A DNA stretch of 64,000 nucleotides from Bacteriovoracaceae bacterium UBA6153 (GCA_002428265.1 DIUR01000033.1:372001-436000), one strand, 5' to 3'; positions 15,591 to 24,480 are shown, counted from the stretch's first letter. The notes: a model not told the origin generated them from the letters alone. A program made the numbers and translations.

Positions 15591-16804
15591 TGAGATTAAA
15601 ACTTGCCATCAGAAATATTACCCGTCATAGACTGAGAAGTTTATTATCCATTAGTATGATTGCCGGAGCTGTGGCGGCCGTTGTATTATTCCAAGGTTTT
15701 TCAGACTACTCTCTTACTGCCCTAAAAATGATTGCCGCTGAAAATCAGTATGGGCATATGCAAATTGCACCTAAAAAATACTGGAGTCCAGGAAAAGAGT
15801 CGCGTGCAGAAAGACTCTTTTTATTAAGTGACCTCGATGATCTTAAAGTAAAATTCCCTCAGATTGATAGCTTAAGTGGACGAATCAGCTTTTTTGGTTT
15901 GATTAGTAACGGTGATCTATCTGTTGGTGGAAAAGTCATTGGAGTTGATCCTACAGGAGAGCCTACTTTTGATAAGAGTATGAAGATAGTCTCTGGAAGA
16001 TTTTTTGATACCTCTGGTGAAAAAGAAGTTGTTGTTGGAAAACTTCTAGCAAAACAAATGAACGTGAAAGAAGGCGACAATATCACAGTACTCACAAATA
16101 CTATTGATGGTGTCATGAACGCTATGGATTTGACTGTTGCAGGAATCTTTTCTGCTGGTATCGATGAAATCGACGGACAGGTTATCTATCTTCCTTTATC
16201 TGTGACACAGGAAATTCTCGACACTCAGCACGTTGATATAGCTGTTTTAAAATTTAAAGAACTTCCAATGGCCGAATCAACGCTAAAAGCGATTAATGAT
16301 CAGCTTGACTCTAATAGGCCAGATCTAACGGCCAGGTCATGGAGAGAGCTTGCCGTCTTATTCAGACAGGTTGATAAATTCTACGGAGTTCAAAATCGTT
16401 TAATCGAACTTATTTTATTAGCATTAATGTTTCTTGGAATCCTCAATACTGTCAGTATGACTGTTGTAGAAAGAACCGGAGAAATCGGAACATTAAGATC
16501 TCTTGGTGAATCGAGAAAAGAAATTGTTTCTCAGTTTGTCCTGGAGAGCATCATGCTATCCATTGTGGGTATTGTCTGCGGTATTATTGTCTCTCTTGGG
16601 ATGATTCAATTTGTAGAGAGTATAAATCTGATGACTGAAATGCCTGGGGCCTCGACTCCCTTTCAGATTAAAATTTATTTTATGATGTCTTCAGTGATTT
16701 ATGCCAGCTCACTTGCTGCCGCAACGACAGTTATCGCTACTATTATTCCAGCAATCAGAGCTTCGAGAATGGATATCGTAGAAGCACTAAGAAAGAATAT
16801 CTAA
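15587..16804 (+). CDS. LolC/E-like (FtsX/MacB family) ABC permease
   Basis: This 405-residue inner-membrane permease has one N-terminal helix (about 17-40), a large periplasmic domain (about 45-265) and three C-terminal helices (about 270-400) with the FtsX-domain motif NRLIELILLALMFLGILN and ERTGEIGTLRSLGE. This is the type VII/mechanotransmission layout shared by LolC, LolE and MacB. The start may be GTG at 15587 or the adjacent ATG at 15590; AGGAGG at 15575-15580 serves either. As a single permease gene it would act as a homodimer. The last 18 bases overlap convergent queG. Confidence 0.85.
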   Translation: MMRLKLAIRNITRHRLRSLLSISMIAGAVAAVVLFQGFSDYSLTALKMIAAENQYGHMQIAPKKYWSPGKESRAERLFLLSDLDDLKVKFPQIDSLSGRISFFGLISNGDLSVGGKVIGVDPTGEPTFDKSMKIVSGRFFDTSGEKEVVVGKLLAKQMNVKEGDNITVLTNTIDGVMNAMDLTVAGIFSAGIDEIDGQVIYLPLSVTQEILDTQHVDIAVLKFKELPMAESTLKAINDQLDSNRPDLTARSWRELAVLFRQVDKFYGVQNRLIELILLALMFLGILNTVSMTVVERTGEIGTLRSLGESRKEIVSQFVLESIMLSIVGIVCGIIVSLGMIQFVESINLMTEMPGASTPFQIKIYFMMSSVIYASSLAAATTVIATIIPAIRASRMDIVEALRKNI

Positions 16805-17794
16805 TTTCTGTTTTATATAAAATCTTATATTTTTTAAAAGACCTCTTTTTCCTGAACGGGAAAAAGAGGTTTTATCAAAGCGTCTTTCAAACTCTCCCCC
16901 ACTCATAGACTCAAGCTCAGAACTCAAGGCCTCAACAGGCCTTAACATAAAAAAATCCAGGATTTTTTTATGATTATCATTCCATTCTATTCTTTCAAAT
17001 TTTTGCAATCTATCTACTCGTTTATTCCATGGGCAAACATCTTGGCAAATATCGCAGCCAAAAATCTCACCACTAGATAAATTCATTTTCAAAGAAGGTG
17101 TTGTTTCAAGCTTAAACTGCTCAATGGTAAAAGTACTGATGCAATCTTTGGCATTAATAGTTCTAGTGACTGGATCAATCGCTTCTGTCGGACAGGCTTC
17201 AGCACAACGGTTGCATTGGCCACAGTGATCAACTTCAACTGCTGCTTTCGAGTACTCTAATTTTTTATTTAACAAAAGAGAGCCTATGATAAAAAAACTT
17301 CCCTCTCTTCTATTGATGAGCATAGAGTTTTTTCCAAACCATCCCAGCCCTGCCCTCATTGCAAGATCGCGCTCTAATACCGGATGAGTGTCTAGAGTAA
17401 ATTTGTATTCAAGCTCATATTGAGATTTTAGCTGATCACCGATTTTTGTAAGTTTATCTCTTAAAAGATTATGATAGTCCCCACCATCAAAGCCCAGCGT
17501 ATAGGATGCGACTTTCAGCCCATTCCACGCAGGATTATTTTTCATGAGTTCTTGAAGTTCAAAATGAGTGGGATGATAAGAAAAAAGAAAAACAACGGCG
17601 GATTGAAATTCGCTCCAGTGATTTTTTAAGTCCTGTCTTTTATCCTGCCTGTCTCCTTCTAGGTATTGCAATGGAGTATGCTTTGCGGATTCTACCCATT
17701 GATTATAGTGATCAAGAGATTCTGGGACAGACTCTTCAGTGTAGCCATAATCGACAACATCCAGGTCTTTTAAAAATGCTTCGTCCCACTTCAT
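16787..17794 (-). CDS. queG: Epoxyqueuosine reductase QueG
   Basis: This 335-residue cytoplasmic enzyme performs the last step of queuosine synthesis, reducing epoxyqueuosine to queuosine in tRNA with a corrinoid and two 4Fe-4S clusters. Seen here are the N-terminal cobalamin-binding region (SYTLGFDGGDYHNLLRDKL), the ferredoxin motif CGQCNRCAEACP at about 191-202, and the second cluster motif CDICQDVCPWN. The length fits the short QueG form without the HEAT extension. It lies 6 bases after the pyruvate kinase gene on the same strand. QueC, an earlier step of the pathway, is encoded elsewhere in the window (35436). A terminator-like hairpin lies within its 3' coding end. Confidence 0.93.
   Translation of the reverse strand: MKWDEAFLKDLDVVDYGYTEESVPESLDHYNQWVESAKHTPLQYLEGDRQDKRQDLKNHWSEFQSAVVFLFSYHPTHFELQELMKNNPAWNGLKVASYTLGFDGGDYHNLLRDKLTKIGDQLKSQYELEYKFTLDTHPVLERDLAMRAGLGWFGKNSMLINRREGSFFIIGSLLLNKKLEYSKAAVEVDHCGQCNRCAEACPTEAIDPVTRTINAKDCISTFTIEQFKLETTPSLKMNLSSGEIFGCDICQDVCPWNKRVDRLQKFERIEWNDNHKKILDFFMLRPVEALSSELESMSGGEFERRFDKTSFSRSGKRGLLKNIRFYIKQKLDILS
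16841..16873 (+). terminator. Intrinsic terminator-like hairpin within the queG 3' coding end
   Basis: A perfect 12-bp stem (ACCTCTTTTTCC at 16841-16852, GGAAAAAGAGGT at 16859-16870) with loop TGAACG is followed on the + strand by TTTTAT. It begins 37 bases after the ABC permease stop, so it fits an intrinsic terminator for that + strand operon. On the other strand it encodes the arginine/serine-rich C-terminal segment of QueG. Confidence 0.7.
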
Positions 17795-17800
17795 TTTAAA

Positions 17801-19483
17801 TTACGGATTCAGGGGAATAATTTCAATGGCCCCGGTTGGACAGGCGTCCACACAAGCGAGATCCATTGCACATTTATTAATATTTTTTGCTTCTATATAG
17901 ATTTCTTTTTTGTCATCTTTAGAGACGGCCCAGATTTCATGCGGACATGCCTGGATGCATGCTTGGCATCCAGAGCAGTTATTCGTGTCTAGAAGAATTT
18001 TTTTTTTATCGTCTGAAGCTTCCTCCAGACCTTGTGATCCACCTATAACTTTTGGTGTATCCCTTATGAGTTCTACTTTTACCGAGTTTGAACTCCCTTG
18101 TGAGAAAAAGTGTCCATCGCCTTTTGTAACAACAAGTTTGTCACCATTTTTAAGCTTCAGTCGCTCTTTGACTTCTTTTAAGACGTTCTTCATAAACTCA
18201 GAACTTTCTTTTTCCTGATCAATAACAATAAATGGGCTAACTCCCCAGTATAAACACATACGTCTTGCGACTTTGATCGAGTTTGTAATTCCTAAAACGG
18301 GAATGATAGGCCTAAACTGAGTAATTCTTAAGCATGATGCTCCCGACTCAGTCACTGATAAAATTCTTCTCGCTCCAATTTTCTCTGCAATCATCGAAGC
18401 CGCAACCATAACCGAAGCTGTCACACTTGATAAATCCTGATGCCTTAAAAGTGGGCGCTCTTTAGGAGTTCTCTCTGCTTCTCTAACGATGTTATCCATC
18501 ATTTTCACAGTCTCTATAGGGTATTTCCCTGAAGCTGTCTCACCTGACAACATAACGGCATCTGTACCATCCCAGATAGCATTGGCAACGTCTGAAGCCT
18601 CTGCTCTCGTTGGTGTTGGATTTTCAGTCATACTCTCTAACATCTGAGTGGCAGTGATAACTGGAATACCTAAATTATTACAGGCCGTAATAATCTTTTT
18701 TTGAATGGCCGGAACTAGGTGATTTCCAACTTCAACTCCCATGTCTCCACGAGCAACCATAATCATATCTGTCACAGATAAAATTTCATCAAGGTTGTCG
18801 ATGGCCTGAGGCTTTTCAATTTTTGATATAATGGGAATATTGACTTTCAATGAGTGAAGCAATGTCTTCACCATCATAATGTCTTCTTTTTTTCTTACAA
18901 AAGATAAGGCCACATAATCTGCACCCTCTTTAAGAGCAAACATTAAGTCTTCGCGGTCCTTCTCAGTGAATGCAGGAGCTGAGACTTCACAATCTGGAAG
19001 ATTGATTCCTTTATTTGACTTTAGAGTTCCGCCAGTAATAATTTTAATCTTATAAACATCTCTATCACGAGAGACAGCTGTCGCAGACATAAGGCCATCA
19101 TCAAAAAGGATTCTTGCACCATCGTGACAATCCTCTACCAGTTTTTCATAGATAGTAGGAATGTAGCTATCAGCATACTCTGGATACTTGTCTTTAATTT
19201 TTGATGAACCAATAACCCATTCACTTCCACTTTCAAGCTTCAATGGTTCAGGAAGTTTATCAACGCGAATTTTTGGGCCTTGAAGATCTGCAAGAATGGC
19301 AACTTCATATCCTGACTCTCGTGAAGCTTCACGAATATTTCTTATAACTGCAGAGTGAGCTTCATAAGTACCGTGACTCATGTTAATTCTGCAAACATTT
19401 ACTCCAGCTTCAATAAGCTTAGAGAGCATTTCTTTTGAATTGGTAGATGGGCCGATCGTGGCAACAATTTTAGCGCGTCTCAT
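17801..19483 (-). CDS. pyk: Pyruvate kinase with C-terminal ferredoxin domain
   Basis: This 560-residue protein converts phosphoenolpyruvate and ADP to pyruvate and ATP. The pyruvate kinase core (1 to about 475) shows RAKIVATIGPS, NMSHGTYE, the catalytic-lysine motif ISKIEKPQAI and MVARGDMGVE. The extra C-terminus (about 497-560) is a two-cluster ferredoxin: CSGCQACIQACP, then CAMDLACVDACP. In the second motif the second cysteine is Asp (CxxDxxCxxxCP), as in the Asp-ligated cluster of Pyrococcus furiosus ferredoxin. The last PK domain (C) appears to carry the segment as a continuous fusion without a break in frame. The role of the fusion is unknown; redox control or electron-transfer docking are possibilities. 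Confidence 0.93.
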   Translation of the reverse strand: MRRAKIVATIGPSTNSKEMLSKLIEAGVNVCRINMSHGTYEAHSAVIRNIREASRESGYEVAILADLQGPKIRVDKLPEPLKLESGSEWVIGSSKIKDKYPEYADSYIPTIYEKLVEDCHDGARILFDDGLMSATAVSRDRDVYKIKIITGGTLKSNKGINLPDCEVSAPAFTEKDREDLMFALKEGADYVALSFVRKKEDIMMVKTLLHSLKVNIPIISKIEKPQAIDNLDEILSVTDMIMVARGDMGVEVGNHLVPAIQKKIITACNNLGIPVITATQMLESMTENPTPTRAEASDVANAIWDGTDAVMLSGETASGKYPIETVKMMDNIVREAERTPKERPLLRHQDLSSVTASVMVAASMIAEKIGARRILSVTESGASCLRITQFRPIIPVLGITNSIKVARRMCLYWGVSPFIVIDQEKESSEFMKNVLKEVKERLKLKNGDKLVVTKGDGHFFSQGSSNSVKVELIRDTPKVIGGSQGLEEASDDKKKILLDTNNCSGCQACIQACPHEIWAVSKDDKKEIYIEAKNINKCAMDLACVDACPTGAIEIIPLNP

Positions 19484-19488
19484 GGATT

Positions 19489-19518
19489 TCCTAGGTTGGA
19501 CTGTTCTCTAACCTAGGA
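19489..19518 (-). promoter_or_regulatory. Hairpin covering the pyruvate kinase Shine-Dalgarno
   Basis: A perfect 9-bp inverted repeat (TCCTAGGTT at 19489-19497, AACCTAGGA at 19510-19518) lies between the coiled-coil gene stop (19527) and the pyk start (19483). On the minus strand the downstream arm contains AGGA, the likely ribosome site of pyk, 5 bases before its ATG. There is no T-run, so a classical terminator is unlikely. It could limit pyk translation or be a protein-binding palindrome. Confidence 0.5.
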
Positions 19519-19526
19519 TACCACAA

Positions 19527-21449
19527 CTATGCTTTTTTTGAATTTTCTTGTGCAAGACTATTGAGACGAAGAGTTTCTATGCGCTGCTCATACTGGCTTC
19601 TAAGACTTGCCTTTTCCAGCTCTGAGCTTTTGTATAACCTTTCAAACTGAGATTGAGATTCACCCACACGAACTGCGAGCTCTTTTTGACTCTCTGTGCG
19701 CTCACGGGCCAGCTGATCTTCGTACTTCTGAATAATAGAGTTGGTCTTTTGCTGATTCAATTGCTGATTTCTAGAGATAACACCTTCATACTTATCTCGC
19801 ATCTGAGCAATTTCATTTCTGTTTTCGGCCTTGATAGTATCAAAGGCCAGGGCATTGGCCTGAGTTTCTTTTAAACTTCGGGCCTCGTCTTTCGTTTTAA
19901 CCGTATTAACTTCATTTTCAGCTTTTCTAGCAATCTGAGAAATTCTGTTTTCATAGTTTTCTATGATTTTGCCGGTCTGTTTTTCAATCTCTGCCAGTTT
20001 TTGTTCATAAAGTGAATCTTTTAATTGAGACTGGCGATTGAACTCATTTTTCATCGCAATCTTTTCTTCGTTAAAATCTTTTTTAGATTTTTCGATCGAT
20101 GTCGACTTATCTTTTGAGTAATCTTCTTTTAAAGAATTAATCGTTTCCATGTTTTTGTCGTTCATCGTATTAACGACACGGCCGAACTCTACTCTTTGCT
20201 GCTTAATTTTATTCTTACTTTGCTCATCAGCATGAGTAAGTTTCTCATCAGAGTTTTTCTTAACGTTATTATTTTCCATTTTGTAACGGTCAATCATGCT
20301 GTTATTTTTTTCTCTATTTTCGTATACCGTCTTCTTTAGCGTTTCAGCAGATTCAGCTTCTTGTTTTGCAAGATTCTCAATACCGGTCGTTTTACTTTCT
20401 TTGAGTTTATCTCTGTACATCAAATCAATCGTTTCTTCTTTTTCAGTATTGTACTTATTTTTTTTTGCCAACTCTTCTCTTGCTAATTGCAGCCTGTTTT
20501 CATAAGAGTTTTTTGATGTCTTTAATTCATCGCTTAAATTATCAGCGTTTGTTCCGCCTTTAATTTTTTGATTTGCGATACTTTGAATATTCTTTACGTC
20601 GTCATTAAATTTCTTTTCCAGCTCTTTGGCTTCTTTATTATGAGAGACGTTCTGCTTTTCCTGGTCATTAATATTCTTTTGGCGAATGCTTTGCTGAAGA
20701 TTTTCAAAATTCTTCATCCCATCGTCAGACTCTTTGCCTTTAAGCTTTAAAAGATCTGCCACACGCTCTTCCTGACGGTCCTTAAGCATTTGGTTGTCTC
20801 TGCCTAAAGTCGTGCGAAGATTTTCGTTATCGTCTCTCAGACGATTTACTTCTTTAAATTTTTGCTCATTTGAAGTAGATCTCAGGCTTTCCATTTCTTC
20901 AGAATTTTTATGCTGAAGATTATGTTTTTCCATCCTGCTATTTTCACGATTGGCCAGATTTTCGGCCTTAGACTTATTGTCCATATCCGTAATCTGCTTA
21001 TTGAAGTCTTCCTGATAACGTTTATTGGCATTAGAGTATCTCTCTCCCATGCTCTTTTTTACCTGCTCTTCGTAGCGGTTATTTTCTTCAAAGCTTTTTT
21101 TATACGATTCCGAAAGACCTGAGAGTTTTTCATTTAACTGATTTTTAGAACTATTTCTTTCTTCTTCAAACTTTGTCGTATTTTCTTTAATTTTGTTTTT
21201 AAACTCTTGCTGACTTTTAGAAATCGCTGAGCGAGTTTTTTCAGAATAAAGCTCGTTATTAACTCTATTGTCTTCTTCAAGTTTAGTTTTATGTTGATCG
21301 TAATTTTTGGCCTGTTTATCAACTTTGAAATCGTATGTTTCTTTCATTGATTTAAGATTTTTATCGTACGAGTTCTTCAAGTCTTCTTGAGCTTCGCGAT
21401 ACTGATCTCTGGCCTGATCAATTTTACTAGATTGGTCTCTAACGTCCAT
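19527..21449 (-). CDS. Long coiled-coil protein of unknown function
   Basis: This protein of about 640 residues is almost entirely predicted coiled coil, rich in Lys, Glu, Asn and Gln, with no cysteine-rich, membrane or enzymatic motif. Typical stretches are NKRYQEDFNKQITDMDNKSK and ERLYKSSELEKASLRSQYEQ. It has no signal peptide, so it is probably cytoplasmic and may be a filament, scaffold or polar organiser. The longest frame begins at a TTG (21503), but TATAAT on the same strand (21503-21508) overlaps that codon, so transcription probably starts downstream. I chose ATG 21449, which has AAGGG just upstream; ATG 21479 is the alternative. No homologue is recognised. Confidence 0.75.
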   Translation of the reverse strand: MDVRDQSSKIDQARDQYREAQEDLKNSYDKNLKSMKETYDFKVDKQAKNYDQHKTKLEEDNRVNNELYSEKTRSAISKSQQEFKNKIKENTTKFEEERNSSKNQLNEKLSGLSESYKKSFEENNRYEEQVKKSMGERYSNANKRYQEDFNKQITDMDNKSKAENLANRENSRMEKHNLQHKNSEEMESLRSTSNEQKFKEVNRLRDDNENLRTTLGRDNQMLKDRQEERVADLLKLKGKESDDGMKNFENLQQSIRQKNINDQEKQNVSHNKEAKELEKKFNDDVKNIQSIANQKIKGGTNADNLSDELKTSKNSYENRLQLAREELAKKNKYNTEKEETIDLMYRDKLKESKTTGIENLAKQEAESAETLKKTVYENREKNNSMIDRYKMENNNVKKNSDEKLTHADEQSKNKIKQQRVEFGRVVNTMNDKNMETINSLKEDYSKDKSTSIEKSKKDFNEEKIAMKNEFNRQSQLKDSLYEQKLAEIEKQTGKIIENYENRISQIARKAENEVNTVKTKDEARSLKETQANALAFDTIKAENRNEIAQMRDKYEGVISRNQQLNQQKTNSIIQKYEDQLARERTESQKELAVRVGESQSQFERLYKSSELEKASLRSQYEQRIETLRLNSLAQENSKKA

Positions 21450-21502
21450 AATACCCTTGTCGCCTTGTCCCTTATTCATGATTTTGGGAGTGGCATTAAA
21501 CA

Positions 21503-21508
21503 ATTATA
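21503..21508 (-). promoter_or_regulatory. -10 box of the coiled-coil gene
   Basis: TATAAT on the minus strand overlaps the TTG that opens the longest reading frame and supports a downstream translation start. The -35 region is poor. Confidence 0.4.
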
Positions 21509-21529
21509 TAGGATTGGGAGCTAGATTTG

Positions 21530-21562
21530 ACAGGAGGGCAAAGTTATCCTTTCCCCTCCTGT
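21530..21562. terminator. Hairpin between the DsbA-like and coiled-coil genes
   Basis: ACAGGAGGG (21530-21538) pairs with CCCTCCTGT (21554-21562). An inner AAAG/CTTT extension brings the stem to 13 bp with one mismatch, and the loop is TTATC. It starts 18 bases after the stop of the DsbA-like gene. Neither strand has a T-run, so it may be a weak terminator or a 3'-end stabiliser. Confidence 0.45.
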
Positions 21563-21580
21563 TATGATCAAGTACTGGTC

Positions 21581-22636
21581 TTACTTAGCTAATTCTGCGT
21601 CGATAACTTCTGAGAAAACTTCAAGTGGCTGAGCACCGCTGATAAGTTTTCCGTTGATATAAAAAGTCGGTGTCGACTTTAATCCTAGAGCTGCCCCTTC
21701 TGCCACGTCAGCATCTACTTTTGCTTTATACTTTCCTGACTCAAGACAAGTCTTGAAGTCAGCTTCTTTAGCTCCTGCTTTTTTAGCAGTTGCAATCAGG
21801 TTGTCTTTATCAAGCTTAGACTGGTCAGCAAACATAGCATCGTGCATTTTCCAGAAGATTTTTACGTCTTGCTCTTTTCCACAAAGAGCGGCTTCAGCAG
21901 CAATTCTTGCTTGAGCATGGAATGGAAGTGGGTAGTTTTTGAAAGCTACTTTAATTTTATTTCCGTATTTTTTCTCAAGGCCTGCTAGAACCTCTGCTCC
22001 TTTTGAACAAAATGGACATTGGAAATCAGAGAATTCTACGATTGTAACTTTTGCATCTGATCCGCCTTTTGTAGCAGCGTCACCAACGTTAACTTCAAAT
22101 ACTGGAAGTGTTGGTTTTTGAATATACACTTCAACCGGAGTTTTTTTAGTTTTTTCAGCAATCCATTTCTCAACTGCTACTTTTTTTGCTTCAACACTTA
22201 AGTATTCAACGATTCTCGTTTTGATTTCAGGGTTAATTTGCTCTTTAGGAATCTGACGGTCTTTAATGAATTTTTCAATTTCAGCGTCGGTGATTTTAAT
22301 ATTTTTAGCAATATGCTGATCAAGGAACTCATCATTCGTTAAGTTTTTCTTAGCTGGATCAGAGTTCATTAATTTTTCTAAAAGCATAGTCTGAAGTTTT
22401 GCGAATTTGATTTCGTAAACTTTCATTTCAGCTTCGTATAAATCACTTTCAATTCCTTTTACCAGGTCTTTCTCAAGGATTTGCTCTCCTCCGAAAGATG
22501 CTGAAACTTCCTTAGAAGGTGCAGGCTTAAAAATAAAATTTGGTTTAGAGTTCGCTTCTTTTTGGCATGCAATAACTACAACAGTTAGAGCAATTACGGC
22601 AGAGAGCGACGCCAGTTTCTTAGAGAGTTTTTTCAT
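21581..22636 (-). CDS. DsbA-family thioredoxin-fold lipoprotein
   Basis: This 351-residue envelope protein starts at ATG 22636, chosen because AGGAGA lies 8 bases upstream and the signal peptide then begins MKKLSKKL. The lipobox is VVIAC. Residues about 30-160 form a helical region reminiscent of a SurA-type chaperone N-domain (LVKGIESDLYEAEMKVYEIK). Residues about 190-350 are a DsbA-like thioredoxin fold with catalytic FSDFQCPFCSKGAEVL (CPFC) and the cis-proline region KSTPTFYINGKLISG. It probably acts in periplasmic thiol-disulfide exchange. The DsbD-like protein at 55244 could reduce it. It follows the ABC exporter genes on the same strand. Confidence 0.88.
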   Translation of the reverse strand: MKKLSKKLASLSAVIALTVVVIACQKEANSKPNFIFKPAPSKEVSASFGGEQILEKDLVKGIESDLYEAEMKVYEIKFAKLQTMLLEKLMNSDPAKKNLTNDEFLDQHIAKNIKITDAEIEKFIKDRQIPKEQINPEIKTRIVEYLSVEAKKVAVEKWIAEKTKKTPVEVYIQKPTLPVFEVNVGDAATKGGSDAKVTIVEFSDFQCPFCSKGAEVLAGLEKKYGNKIKVAFKNYPLPFHAQARIAAEAALCGKEQDVKIFWKMHDAMFADQSKLDKDNLIATAKKAGAKEADFKTCLESGKYKAKVDADVAEGAALGLKSTPTFYINGKLISGAQPLEVFSEVIDAELAK

Positions 22637-22695
22637 CTTGAAGTCTCCTAACATTCGGTACATGAATTTAATGAGATCATGATAACGTCATTGAC

Positions 22696-24480
22696 TCAAG
22701 AATGCGATAGCTCTCTGATAAATTCTTGATAGACGCGACTCTTTGCGATCAGCTCATCATGTTTACCCGAGTCCGTCACTCGGCCTTTATCCATAACCAG
22801 AATCTGGTCAGCTCTGATAATAGTCTCTACTCTGTGAGCAACGATAATCGTCAGCGAGTACTGCTGGATAAGCAGAATACAGACTCTAAGAGCGTACTCC
22901 AGCTCCGAATCAAGAGCAGATGAAATCTCATCAAAGAAGACGATATTCTTTTTAAGGTAACAAGCACGCACACCGGCCAGAAGCTGGCGCTGACCTAGTG
23001 ATAAACTTGATGGAACAATTTTATCGAAAGTTTTGATATTCATGCTTTTTAAATAAGGAATACTCTCTTCAAATTTTTTCCATGTCGCTTCAAAATGCTC
23101 AACCTCAGAAGGCTCGAGCTCACGTCTGAGTGTGATGTTGAATAGGAGTGACTCACTAAAGATATGTGACTCTTGAGAAACGATACTCACTTCTCTTCTG
23201 TATTCATCTAAATCTTTAATCAGCAGATGATAATCACCTGCCTCACCATTCATAGACAGATCAACCTGAGCTTCAGTTGCAATAACATTTCCTGCGAGAA
23301 TATTAAGCAGTGTAGACTTTCCGGAACCAGATAGGCCGACAATCCCTATCAGCTCTCCAGGCCGCCCGCTGAACTTTATGTCTTCAAGTGAAAAGGTATC
23401 TCTCACCTCTTCAACTTCTTCGTCTTTTCTCTGAACTCTTTTTGGATAAGTAAACTTTGGAACACTGACATCCATTTTTAAAAGTCTGCTGTGATGATCA
23501 ACTGATAAAAGCTGATTCTTAGTCACGGCAATCTTCATCGGCATATCATTTAAAAAATGCTGAATGCGATCAATTCCCGTGATGGCCCTTTGAATATTGG
23601 CAATTTTGCCGGAAATTTCTTTGATGGGGTTAATCGACCTTTGAATCAAATCGACGATAGCAAAAATGAGTGCTGCCTCAGTAAGACCCGAATAAGGAAA
23701 GATAAAAATAACGAGTGCCAAAAGAATCGGATACAACGATTCTGCCACTGCATAATAAGCAGCATCCAGGTTATTTGCCTGGTTTTGTTTTTCAAGAAAG
23801 TCTTCAAAAGCTGCATTTGATTTTAATGAAGCGTATTTATCATGGCGAGTGTAATACATCTGGTGAAATCCACCCAGGACATTGGCCGTCACTCTGTTAA
23901 CTTTGGCCTGAGAGTTTCTAAGTCTCATGAATACATCACGCATTAACTGGCTTCCCCAGATAAGTCCGAGTGTAACCAAAATTTCCGTGCCACTGATAAA
24001 AACACCAGTAAACTTATTAAGAGTGATGAACCCCACTAAACAAGAAGCAACAAAACATAAATCGATAAAAATTCCAAACGATCCCGAGGTGATTAAATCT
24101 CTTATCGCTTCTGTATCAGACATAATTCGAGAGAGAATTTCACCTTGAGGGTACTTTTCACTGTCGTGCTCGTTACTTGAAAGCCATCTTCCATAAGTCT
24201 GAGTGCGAGCGTATTGAATCAGAAGTCTGACATATTTATTAACGGCAAGTTGATAGACAACTCTGTTGATATAAACTGAAACAAAGTTAATAAAAAGTGC
24301 CCACAAAGAAGCTTTGAAGAGATTGTCATCGCTATAAGTGGCAGACAGATTTGCCACTAATCTCGGAGTTAGAACACCAAGCCAGGCAGATATAACAAGG
24401 CACACGAGGACCAATGCCACCATGCCTTTTGAGCCTTCAAAGAAAAATAATTCATACCATTTGTTTTTGGAAGTATTCAT
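22696..24480 (-). CDS. ABC exporter half-transporter, catalytically intact subunit
   Basis: This 594-residue protein has six N-terminal membrane helices (about 15-310) and a C-terminal ATPase domain. Walker A is GIVGLSGSGKSTLL, Walker B NIVFFDEISSALD with the catalytic Glu, and the H-loop AHRVET. The signature is LSLGQ instead of LSGGQ. It overlaps the preceding gene by 29 bases, and the two are almost certainly a heterodimer. The substrate could be a lipid, peptide or drug; nothing in the context decides this. Confidence 0.88.
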   Translation of the reverse strand: MNTSKNKWYELFFFEGSKGMVALVLVCLVISAWLGVLTPRLVANLSATYSDDNLFKASLWALFINFVSVYINRVVYQLAVNKYVRLLIQYARTQTYGRWLSSNEHDSEKYPQGEILSRIMSDTEAIRDLITSGSFGIFIDLCFVASCLVGFITLNKFTGVFISGTEILVTLGLIWGSQLMRDVFMRLRNSQAKVNRVTANVLGGFHQMYYTRHDKYASLKSNAAFEDFLEKQNQANNLDAAYYAVAESLYPILLALVIFIFPYSGLTEAALIFAIVDLIQRSINPIKEISGKIANIQRAITGIDRIQHFLNDMPMKIAVTKNQLLSVDHHSRLLKMDVSVPKFTYPKRVQRKDEEVEEVRDTFSLEDIKFSGRPGELIGIVGLSGSGKSTLLNILAGNVIATEAQVDLSMNGEAGDYHLLIKDLDEYRREVSIVSQESHIFSESLLFNITLRRELEPSEVEHFEATWKKFEESIPYLKSMNIKTFDKIVPSSLSLGQRQLLAGVRACYLKKNIVFFDEISSALDSELEYALRVCILLIQQYSLTIIVAHRVETIIRADQILVMDKGRVTDSGKHDELIAKSRVYQEFIRELSHS

